The notes under the pieces: model-generated
Seen by the model: the letters and a program-made list of their open reading frames with translations, nothing else
Database searches by the model: none
Told to the model about the DNA's origin: nothing
DNA from: Progne subis subis
Lineage: Eukaryota; Chordata; Aves; Passeriformes; Hirundinidae
Length of the DNA: 64,000 bases
Assembly: GCA_022316685.1 (NCBI GenBank)
Contig: JAKJHU010000039.1
Location: 4,588,001-4,652,000 of the forward strand
Reading direction: 5' to 3'
Translations under genes and position numbers: made by a program
Shown: piece by piece, positions 1 through 10,630 of the stretch
Position numbering within the stretch: position 1 is the first letter of the stretch
Layout of the letters: the number at the start of each line of letters is the position of its first letter

Positions 1-2414
1 CTGTGAAAAAAAATATCCCACTTCAGACCATAATCATCAGTCTCCCCTTCAAGTACAGATGCTCTAATCAGCCATTTGAGGAAAGCAAAAGTTGAGCTGA
101 TTCTTAGCAACCCAGTTGAAAGTGTTATGGCACAGATTCTTCCAGAAATTCTTAGGATCTTTTCACATATTATGACTTGAAAAAGAAGATCTAAAAAGGA
201 AATTCTATCAGGAAAAATGCCAGTGGGGGAAACACCACTGATTTTACTGCAACAAGAATTTCAATGTTCATTTTTGGCATGTTGATATAAAGAGATTCTC
301 TGTTTGATAGTATCTCCTAGGACACATATTTTATGATAATTTACATGTGTAAAGAGACATCTGAGCTCAAAGCAAACTGATGCAGGTTTGATTGTTCAGC
401 CTGCCTGCACCATAAAGTTTCCAGGAATGACAAGCTTGTGTGTAGAAAATTATATTTGTTTAATAAATTTTATTCAGAGTTGTGAAGTATTGTTTTTATA
501 AAGTGACTCTTTTAGATTAGCTCCTGCTTCCTTAAAAATCTTTCTTATAGCAGAATGAATTTCAGCCTCACTGTTCCTTGTAACTTCAGAATAGTGTCTA
601 CTTTATCATTTCTATCTGAAGGACAAAACCACAAGGATTAAGTTAAATTTTTTTCTGTATTTTCCTGCTAGAGAAAAGACATCACTCCCTTGGTGTTTGT
701 AGGCTGTCGAAAGAACATTCAAGCATGATTCCATGACCCCTCACAATGTCTCTGTGACAGTCCCCAAAACATTGAGCTGTTTTTCTGAACTAGAAAGTTA
801 ATTTCAACATCACCATAATTTTGACTTTTGGGTTTGTTTTTTTCCTTTAATTGGTTTTTTGTACAGGCTGTAAATGTTCCCTTTCAAAGGATTTAAGCAA
901 CGAACACATTATGCCACTTAGATGTTTTACTGGACTCTGTGCCAAGACTTTTAAAACTAAAGTTTGTCTGATCCCCTTGTATGTTGTGTGAACAAATATA
1001 GCCTGATATCATGAAAATTTGTTTGGCCTTGTGTGACTTAGTTTACAGACCAGCTGGAGCATAAACTCATTAGAAATGATTTATGTAAACAGAAATTGTG
1101 AAGTCACCTATGCCCAGTTTCTATATGACTGAGTTATAGTCACAACACTCTAGAACTAGGTGCTGTGCCCAGCTGGACAGGTAGATTTTTGGCGAACAGT
1201 GCTGGGTCTGAGCAGAATAGACATGGTTTAGGTTGGAGAGCATTGCTTTCGTTCAACAGAACAAGAGATACAACAGAACAAGTTCTGTTGAACTTGTTCA
1301 ACAGAACAAGTCTCAACTATGCTTCCAGGTCCTGCTGTGCAGCTGTGTTCGCTTTAGTGGGAACCTATGAATTACATTTGCCTGACTGATTCTAACATCA
1401 CAATAGCATGCCAAAAGCAAGGTTCTCTGCTATTGAACTTCATGAATCCAACTCAACCCACACCAGCCTGAACTGTTTAGTGAAGAGAGATTAGATGTGA
1501 ACCGCAGTTGGAAGTGGGGGGTGGTCCTCAATGGTTTGGGCTCTCAGAGACTATGATGTTACTCACTGGTTGTTTGAAATAGGATCAGTAATAAAAATAG
1601 AAGGAAGGTATGTGCCTATTCTCTCCTTTGACTCAGGACTTTCCTGTATTACACCAAAATATGGATTTATTCTGGCACCGGAAGACATCTCATCTGACCA
1701 GATTGGTCATCCAGTACCACTGACACATCAGCACTGAGAAGAGTAACTGTATGAGGTGTGTGACACGTGGTGGGCACCTCTTGGTGAGATGTGACACATG
1801 CAAGCATCCAGTTACCTGCCTGAGGTGGACGTCAGGTTGCTTGCAGGAGAGGTGACCATCTGACAGGATAAAGCCTCAGCGAGTATTTTTGAGCACTTCC
1901 ATAAGCCATTTGTGATCCAGCCCATGCTCACTGAAGACAGAGTTTTGTCTAAGTGTTTTAGCTGATGAAGGTACAGTTGTCATGAGCTACCTCCCTCCTA
2001 GTGTTGCAAAACTGTCAACGTACAACAGACCCACTGAATTACAATAGCAGTAGGGCAAATAAAGCAGCAAGTCAGATGTTTTTTACTTGAATTAGCCTTT
2101 ATGGTAAATATTTAATTTTACTACTGTACTGGTTAATAGGTAAAAGCTGACACTTCTCTCAGTTACATTGATAATAAATAACACTGTCTCCGTAATAAAA
2201 ATTCACACTAGATGCCAAATTTGTCTGGACCAAAATTTTTACACTGTCAAAAATTATAGTTCTGAATTTAGTTCTTATAACATATAGGTCAGTGAATGAG
2301 GTAACATCTCATGAGTCATAAGCCAGGGAAGATCCAAAAAGACACTTTTTCCCCCCAATAAAATATCTCATCTTGTTGCAGTATGTTTTGAATGTGATTT
2401 TATCCTTAACAGTT
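1..2414. other. Non-coding stretch, no gene recognised
   Basis: AT-rich unique sequence. The open frames (the longest is 74 codons at 1165-1389) are short, have no recognisable domain and no codon pattern that suggests coding. The only structure I see is the direct and inverted repeat cluster at 1251-1310, listed separately. Confidence 0.6.
1251..1310. repeat. Short direct and inverted repeat cluster
   Basis: The 12-mer CAACAGAACAAG occurs three times in direct orientation (1254-1265, 1271-1282, 1299-1310). A perfect 12-bp inverted repeat, GTTCTGTTGAAC and GTTCAACAGAAC, lies at 1282-1293 and 1296-1307 with a 2-nt spacer. The block could form a small cruciform. No function is evident. Confidence 0.8.
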
Positions 2415-2919
2415 TGTTTTGTAACACTCTCTATAGCAGTGGTTTGATCCTGGTTGTTTTTTGCACCCTGGGAGCTGCCCCTCGTTCAGGAGTATTCTCT
2501 GTTGCTCCTCTCACTCTGCTGTCAATCCTAGCTAGTCCCTGCCCCCAGTTCTAGAAACTTCCATGCTCATCCAAGCCCCATTGGTTTGTTTGATCTTATG
2601 TTCTCCATTGGTTTTTGTATTGTAAACCGTGCCTTGTGACCCTCCCCTGTTCTCTCCCTATTGGTTGGAAATTTGTACCCTCCCCTGGATACTTCCCTGT
2701 TTATAAGTTCATGCGCATTTGGGTTCTCCATCTTTCATCCCTGACCCTTTCAAGGTATAAACAGCTTTGAAAACCACACGGAAGACCTCTCCCTCATTCT
2801 TGCTCCTGCACTCTGTGCCTCTGATACACCTACAGCTGTATCCTGGACTGCATTTCTTTCTGGGAACAGCCCACTCTCGACCTAGCGCCAGGAGCTGGGG
2901 AAAGTCTGGCACCATGTCA
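2415..2919 (+). mobile_element. Degraded solo LTR, + orientation
   Basis: This stretch parallels the LTR at 46661-47251 over most of its length. Shared landmarks, in the same order, are GGTTTGATCCTG near the start, TGTATTGTAAACC, a CCCTGTTTATAAGTTC promoter box near 2694-2710, GAAGACCTCTC near 2780, and a CACCATGTCA-like 3' end. The TATA-like box sets the orientation as plus. The 5' edge is uncertain (2415 or 2420) and I found no matching target duplication, so the copy is old or its edge is wrong. No internal retroviral sequence is attached. A short open frame inside it (2767-2979) is an LTR by-product. Confidence 0.65.
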
Positions 2920-4101
2920 TCATCTGACAGTACTATCTTCAAAAGAGATATATATGCCAGGGACCATCAGTTATGGTGAACATAGAAACTCCAAGAAGTA
3001 TTAATGATTATAAGTGGAAGCGTACTCAGTAGTTGACAGACGAATTTTCCAGTGGTCTACAGGAAGCAATTCAAGACATTTCAGCATAAGATGCAGCACC
3101 TTCTTAAACAGAAAGCTCCTTTGTCAGATGCAACCCTCTTGTCATGATACATGAGGGATGAACAGGGCTTTAGATGAAAGGGAACAGCAGAAAATGAACT
3201 TTAGAACAGGTGAATAATGCTGCGGTGCTGTACCCAGACATAGGTGCAATTCACTCTAAGGTACAATTGATATTTATCAGTTTTCTTACATCTGTGTTTG
3301 CATTTTTTCATTTTTGGTCAGCTCTGAGTAGCTATTTATATTCTGAGATTCCATAAGTTTTACCCTCTCTTTATTTAATATTTTTGTCTTTAATGATTTT
3401 AATTATTTTTTTTCCATCATGCAGTTGCTAAAGATTTCAAATTTCATTTGATGGCAGGATGTTCAATCTTCTATACCTTGACTTCCGGTTCTTCCCTATG
3501 GCAAGAACTTCACAGCATTCTCAGGAAGAAGGTTATACTTGGATTAAGCAGCAAACAAACCTTCAGAAATCTTATTTTCTCTTTCAGTTCATTTTTCATA
3601 GCATGATATTATGAGCCAGCATACATTGTTCTAGTCAAGGGCAGTCCCTGACTCTGTAGCATGTTAACTGTTAGAAAGTCTGCTCCAACTTAGTAGTAGT
3701 TTCTACTTCACCTCAGCAATTTTTTGGAATGTGACTGGTAAGAGTGCATCATAACACTTTCCATATCACACCCTCGTTTACACTTGTTAAAAGTCACTGG
3801 ATTGCATCTGATAAAGGAAATTTTCTTCCACATATGCAGCATTCGGCATCATCAGTACTCAAACTGGTTCTTGCAGCTCCATGAAAAATATACATCTCAG
3901 CTGTTTAAAACCTTGTCACATACTTGGGGTAATCGCTCCTCCCAGAGCCAGCAGTGGTAATCCACTGTTCCCACAGCAACGCAGTAATCTTCAGCCTGAC
4001 TGAGAGGCCATACTTATTACCAGGCAGAGCTTACTTGTAGGAATGCATCCAGTTTATTACTCTAGAAGGTCATTCTTTCTACAATAATACAGGCAATTAA
4101 G
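2920..4101. other. Non-coding stretch, no gene recognised
   Basis: AT-rich unique sequence between two solo LTRs. I see no credible open frame, RNA gene or clear repeat. Confidence 0.6.
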
Positions 4102-4695
4102 TGTCATGGTTCAATTTCAGCCGGCAAATAAGTACCCTAAGTACCTTGCAGCTGCCCACTCGCTTCCCTTTCCCTGCCCACCCCCACCAAAGAGACAGGG
4201 AGGAGAATCAGGAAAGAAAAGAAAATAGAGTTAGTGGATTGAGATAAGAACAGTTTTTTATAACTGAAACAAATATAACAATAATTGTAATAAAAACGAG
4301 AGGGATAGAGGGAGATAAAACCAAAGAACAAGTGATGTACAATACACTGTTCACCACCTGCTGACTGATGACCAGCCTGTCCCTGAACCACAATCACCAC
4401 CCCGCTCCTGGCTAACTCCCCTCAGTTTATATTCTGAGCATGATGTGTTCTGTGGTATGGAACAACATTTTCGCCACTTTGGTCACCTGTCCTTGCCAGG
4501 CTTCCTCCCATCTTTTTGTGTACCTCATTAGTGGCAGAGCTTGAAACACTGAAAAATCCTTGACAGAGGGTAAGGACTGCTTAGTAATAATCAAATCAGT
4601 GTGTTACCAACATTATTCTCATACTGAATCCAAACCACAGTGCTGTACTAGCTACTAAAAAGAAAATGAGCTTTATCCCAGTTGAAACCAGGACA
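4102..4695 (-). mobile_element. Solo LTR, avian ERVL type, minus orientation
   Basis: The element runs from TGTCATGG to CAGGACA, so it has the TG...CA ends of an LTR. It is flanked by TTAAG (4097-4101) and CTAAG (4696-4700), a 5-bp duplication with one mismatch. Read on the minus strand, an ATATAAA box near 4425-4435 would be the promoter. The overall layout (GATAAGAACAGTTT block, TATA box, then a GTGTTACCAACATTATTCTCATACTG block) is one I recognise from common avian ERVL LTRs. The LTR at 19221-19794 has the same layout. No internal coding region remains, so this is a product of LTR-LTR recombination. Confidence 0.8.
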
Positions 4696-4900
4696 CTAAG
4701 TTACAGAAAGTTAGAAGTATTAATTAATATGATTTTAGTAGCCACCCAAAAATTTTAAGTCCACTTTCATGCTTTCATTATACCCTCACTTCCAGGCATC
4801 CATCAGCCATGAGGCTGAAGATGAGACTAAGTGTTCCCTCTAACAGCGGACTCACTCCAGTTACAGATGGAAATGAAGGAGTAACTAATAAATATAAATG

Positions 4901-4990
4901 GAATCACAGGATCCTGAGTTGGAAGGGATGCAAAAGTATTAAGCCCAACTCTTGTCTCTGCACAGGACAGTTCAAGAATCACACCATGTT
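4901..4990 (-). mobile_element. CR1 LINE fragment, reverse orientation
   Basis: GAATCACAGGATCCTGAGTTGG followed by AAGGGATG and a CCCAACTCTTG block matches the reverse complement of a CR1 3' end, including the AATCACAGAAT-type terminus. Only about 90 bp survive. It has no coding capacity. Confidence 0.6.
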
Positions 4991-7900
4991 GCAAGTTGTA
5001 AAAAATTGTCATTTTACTCTCCTTTGTATGTTAAAACCTGGGGTTTGCTTTATCTGGTTTGTCTTGGACAGTGATGTTCACAGATGTGGAGTCTATCACC
5101 TTTGATTTTTTATTTATATGAGAAAGCCAACTTTATCCAGTACAAACACTGCAGGAGTTTCTGCATTCTTCCAGGGACTGCATTTTATCACTTTTCTTGT
5201 GCTTTTTACTGACCTAAGACAAACTGTTTTTTTCACCTAGCTGAGCAAGCTTTTACATGCTGTCTAGCTGCATGTCCCAGTATCACAACAACAACAACAA
5301 CAAAATCAGCTTATTTCTGGAGTTCGCAGAATTAAACATGACACATTAGTGTACTAAGTGCTGAAATTTTTAATGGGAGGTCTCGACTGAACAGCAACTG
5401 CAGTAGTGAATTGTAAATGTTAGAAAATCTTACCACAGGTGGTGAGAGCTCCTCTGTCTTTGCCTGCTGTTCTCATTGAGCAACGACTAGTAAGTGCCCT
5501 AGTTGAGCTATTTTGTTTTCTAATTTTCTTGGCTGTGCTAACTCCTTAAATGTGTCAGAGAAAAGTACCAACTGAAGGACTGAACCATTCTTTCACAACC
5601 ACTGAGGTTAAAAGCTTTTAAGGCATTGTACTTGGAAAACGCAACAACTGTAAGAACACTAGAAACATTCATAGAGAATATAACATAAGCAATATGAGGT
5701 ATTTTATTTCTCCATTTACTATCCTTGAAGAACTTAAATACCTTACTTTGAATATGTTAAAGGATACAGCAGGATCCTCGTGCGATAATAATTTACTATT
5801 TTAGCTTTGCTTACTCTTAATCATGAGTTCAAAGATTCTTTCAGACTAACCTTTCCAAATGTCAGTGTTTTAAAGCAAAAATTAAGGGGTGTCTTAATGC
5901 ATCATTGGATTTACTGTGCACAAAAATTCTGACCCAAAGTCCTTTGAAACTCATTAGAAGTTCCCGTTGACTTAATAGCATTAGGTCAGATCAATAATTA
6001 CTAGAACTGAGGCTAACTCAAGATCTTGTATCTGAGCACAGGCCGTCTTTTAAGAGTGTGCTAAGCTGGGAGCTCAGTCTCATCTTGAATATTTGAATTG
6101 TGTAAGGTCATGACAATAAACCATTTGCATTTTTTTTTGTATACAGATAAGAGATGTATGGATCTAGGGGGAGGGTTGAAATGAAGATGCTAGCCAAGAT
6201 CTCAGATTGCACAACATGGCAAATTCAAAGAAAGAGCTTGCAGGAAGGAGCAGCTCAGACTTCCGGTGTTATTTTCTTTTCTCCCATACTTTAAAAGCAA
6301 AGGTCTTTCTGACTTCATAGACTTGAATGAGTCTCTCAATACAAAGAAAAATGCATTTCCACGGACCAAAGCTAACTTTCTTTCTAATTATTCCCAGAAA
6401 GAAAAAATTACCTGCAAGAAAATTACATACCAGGAATTGCAAAGAGAAAATGAGGTGATAGAATCTTTACCTTATTATACTAATTTGGAGCCTAAGGATA
6501 GTGAAAATAAAGTGCTCAGCACTCCAAATTCTGTCTGCTTTTTTCTTTGAAAGGCTCTCCTTATCCTGTGTGTTGAAGCAGAGATGTGCAATTCAGCAGT
6601 GGGTTGCTTTTATATCAGATAGCTGTTTTTCATCTCCCTGAGGAAAATCTGTCTGTATCTTGGACCAACTTAATAGCTCAAGATGATGGTAATTCAAGCA
6701 ATAAATCCCTTCAGATAATTGATATGTACAATTCCAAGTACAGTAAGTGAAGAAGATTTTTTTCCATCCAAATTTATATATTAAATCAGACTATGGAAGA
6801 GAACCCTATTGAGCAATGGGGCTCTGCATAGCTGCAGAGACTGCATGAGTGGCTGACTCTCACATCCAAGCAATGGCAGGCAGCACTGTCCTATTGTTAT
6901 ACCACAAGGCACAGCAGAAAGGAAACATGGCACTGTAAATAAAATTAGAGTGATCAATTTGTCAGAAATATGAAAAATTTTCAGATGGCATAGTTCTGTG
7001 AGCAAAGACAGTAATGAAAGGAGAGTGCAAGTGAAATAAAGATCACATTCAGTTGTGCAAGTGATCATTAAAGTCCTCTACAGAGGCTACTAAGTATTGT
7101 TTTGTTTTGCAGTTTTTCCTATATTTCTTTCATTAGATATAGGTAAACATATTGTTCCTAAGGAGCAATTTTTTGTCTGCTTTAGGAAGTTTTGCCTTCT
7201 AAACAATCACTTGAAAGTTTTTTTCATGAAATATTAACTTCAGCCCAGACTTTAAAAAAATTTCAGAATGCTCAAAATAAAGAATAACTTTTCCAAATGG
7301 TTCCAGTACCTCAGCAAACCCTCAGACTAAACTGCCTTCATCACAAGATTACAATGCAATATCTATTTGATCGGGCTTGCATTATGGAAGTGTTTTTTGT
7401 TGTGTAGTTCGGTTTTGGTTGGGTTTTTTTGGTTTTTTTGTTTTGTTTTTTTTTTTTTTCCTCAGTTCTATTTCTAGCCCATTTTAAATGTCAATACAAC
7501 AGAAAGGGGGGTTTAAAATTTGGGCTTGGTTAGACATAAAACAGTACTTGCTCTGTAGTCCTTCACAGATTTCAAAATATTTTGATGTACAAAAATTGCT
7601 ATTATTTTTTTTCATCTACTATATTGATCTTAAAATGTTTGCTACAACATTCCCAGTATAGAAAATATGGCTATTAAAGAAGGCTGGAAGGTATTGCATT
7701 AGAGGCAAAGGTGTATTTCAGAGGTGTATTAGTTTAGTGTGAAAAGGCTGTGAGGCATTATATCATCTTTACATGTCTATAGTGAAGTGCTATTGATTTT
7801 TCCTGTTGAGATACTAATCTCATAGGCATTACTAAATAAATACAGTAAAATTCTGCTTAGCTGTATTAAACATTAAATACATAAAGGCATCAGGTCATAC

Positions 7901-8335
7901 TTTCAAAATTAAAACTTAAGAATGCTTTTAACAAAAGCCATTTGTTCTAAGAAGGGGTTTTCAGAAAGCAAAGGCGGGTCTGTCTCACGGCTCTGTGTAA
8001 CTTAGGGTGCCGGAATTTGTTTACTACCCAGAGGCAAGGCAGTGGTGCCATCACAGAATCCAAGTTGGCTAAATACATATGAAAAGCTGGGTCAGCTATG
8101 CTTCACTGTGCTACAGACACGGGCTAAAACACACCCAGAGAATTCAAAACAGGTTTTTGTTTAGTGCTCAGCTGACCAAAAACAGGATTGAAAAAGAAAG
8201 GGAGATATATGGCACAGTAACAAGTACCTTTCTTATTTTTACCTCAACAAACATTTGTTTTCAGACCAACAGTGGGCTGAAGTGGGACCTGTTTAAAAAC
8301 AGAGTGCTTGGCCAAGGTAAATCTGCCTGGCTGGG
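4991..8335. other. Non-coding stretch with minor simple repeats
   Basis: AT-rich unique sequence. It holds a short (CAA)n run at about 5285-5303 and a T-rich GGTTTTTT stretch at about 7410-7461. An open frame of 94 codons at 6266-6550 has a hydrophilic, protein-like composition but no recognised domain; it is discussed as a finding and not called a gene. Confidence 0.55.
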
Positions 8336-8485
8336 AGAGGAGAGGAGAGGAGAGGAGAGGAGAGGAGAGGAGAGGAGAGGAGAGGAGAGGAGAGGAGAGG
8401 AGAGGAGAGGAGAGGAGAGGAGAGGAGAGGAGAGGAGAGGAGAGGAGAGGAGAGGAGAGGAGAGGAGAGGAGAGGAGAGGAGAGG
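8336..8485. repeat. (AGAGG)30 pentanucleotide array
   Basis: Thirty perfect copies of AGAGG, 150 bp. One strand is pure purine. Neither the unit nor its complement contains a stop codon in any frame, which explains the overlapping open frames on both strands here. The unit is mirror-symmetric when read cyclically, a property of triplex (H-DNA) forming tracts. Confidence 0.97.
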
Positions 8486-10595
8486 AGAGAGCAGTGCTCA
8501 GAAGTTATTTTGTGGAACAATGGAGATGTGAACAGCATGAGGGGATTCCCCATCTTGTCCTTTGGAAATAGACCTAAGCTGGGTTTTTTAGCTGGTTCCA
8601 GTAAGAATTTTCTGTTGTTATGTTTTAACTACAAACAATTCTTGCTGAATAGTAGAATAAAAAAACTGAACTGAGGTTTGGTTCTACTTTCCATTTTACC
8701 TTTCCCAGACTCACTTCTCCGCTGTCCTTCTCATTTAGGGCTACTGTTGCAGTCTGGGATACCTTGCTAAAGCCTCAGAAATTTAGAAGCCGTATATTTA
8801 CTGCTTTGGTTTCTGCATCATCTGTTGCTCACTTGTCTGGAGTATGGAAAATAAAATCACATACAGGGTAGTGTGGTACCCAATAAACAGGGTATGGAAC
8901 ATAAAACCACAGACAATGACAATAAACAACAGACTGGGGATAAGTAGAATAGTTTTTCAAAGAAAAAAAAAAACAACAACAACAACAACAAAAAAGCAGG
9001 AACGTGCACCTGTTCTTGTGCTCCTGCTCATCTGTGCTGGTTATATACTTAGTCCATATCTGTAATACCTAAGTGAGGGCTTGTGTTTCAGCCTGACCTC
9101 CCTGACAGGCCAGCAGCTCAGCAGTTAGCCTCCCTGTCTTCTGAGATGACTGGGGGTCAGGCGAGCACATCCTTTAAAAACTGTATAGAAATATTCTCTG
9201 CACATCATTCTACACAATTGTAAGAATGAATAGATACACAGAAGCAGATCAAGCCTCAAGGAATTCAGTGTTATTCCAATATAAAATATTTAAAAATTTA
9301 AGAAAGAATAGGGATCATGGCCAGGTCCATGACATAGAGGAATCTGACTTACAAGACTGACAGTAACTGGCATTATCACTACTCTCCAAAGTCAAGGAGT
9401 ACACATTTCTTTGGAATATTAGCATCTAATTGGGATAAAAATATACTAAATGCAGAGAGACCTTGGAAAACAGACAAAGGAAACCACAAGGAAAAAAAAA
9501 AAAAAAAAAAAGCTGGTTAAAATGGAGAACTGACTCATCTATAACCCAGAACTTTGAGGAATTGAGACACATGTATTTTGCAAAGATAGAAATAAATATA
9601 CATAAATGAAAACCATCTCTAAGCAGATGATGCCAGGGGTAATTCGTTGACATTTCTAATATTAACTCTTTACATAACACAAATCAAAAGCCTTACCCCA
9701 CAGGAAACCTGCTTCTCATCCCCTTTTGTGAGGTAAAATGTTACCATTCTTGTTGTTTTGTAGGAAGACAGCAGTGCAGTGGTATAGCAGGACTTCTTCA
9801 TGTCAGGCTCCGGGAAGACTTTCTATTTTGGGGTAAGTACATTGAACAGTTTTCTGTTCTGCTGGCTACAGAGGTTCATCTTGCCTCCTGCAGTTTTGGA
9901 ACATATACTTTGTCTAACATTTCATGTTTCTATTAGACATGCCTGTGAGCTATGTAAGAGTACGTTTGCCACTGAAATAGAGGGACTTTCTATAACTCAC
10001 GTTCCTTATTGTTTACCCTGCACTGTTTGACTGCTCAAACTCCACTTCTCTGAATTATTTAAGCCGATTCAAACCACTTTTAAGTCTCCTGTTAAAAACT
10101 CTTCTAAGTGACTATTTTGTTGTTGGCATAGCAGTTATACCCCTCCATCTTCTGTCTACCTTAACCTTCTTTCTCCCTACCACATGTTAATAGAAATTCA
10201 GGTGTGTATTAAATTAAAGCAGTAAAGGGACAAGTTTCAGCTCTTCATGAGGAGAGGGATTTCACTCACAGATACATTGCTGGGTGGGTGTCCTATGGTG
10301 ACTCTTCAGGTACCTGTGTGACTCTTAACTCCGTATTTTTGAATTTTCCTTTTCCCACTAATTTCTCTCTGAACTCTCTTACCAAGCTATTCCACAGCCA
10401 CAAATATCTTCAGTGCCTCCCAGCTCACCCAGAGCTCCTCAGACTTCCCAAAAGCACTTCAACCCTCCAAATCCAATTTCTGTGTCTCCCAAGAGCAGTC
10501 CACACTTCTCACTAAGACATCTTTCATCTATTCCCCAAGTCCTTTCCCGTTTCAGTCTTTTATGATGGAATGGCCCCAGTCACTAAAACAAGGAC

Positions 10596-10630
10596 CCCTG
10601 CCCTGCCCTGCCCTGCCTTGCCCTGCCCTG
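10596..10630. repeat. (CCCTG)7 short tandem repeat
   Basis: Seven copies of CCCTG, one of them CCTTG, in a locally C-rich segment. Confidence 0.9.

Noticed and set aside
8079..8571. Long overlapping open frames on both strands around the AGAGG array
   Set aside because: The pentanucleotide unit has no stop codon in any of six frames, so the frames are produced by the repeat.
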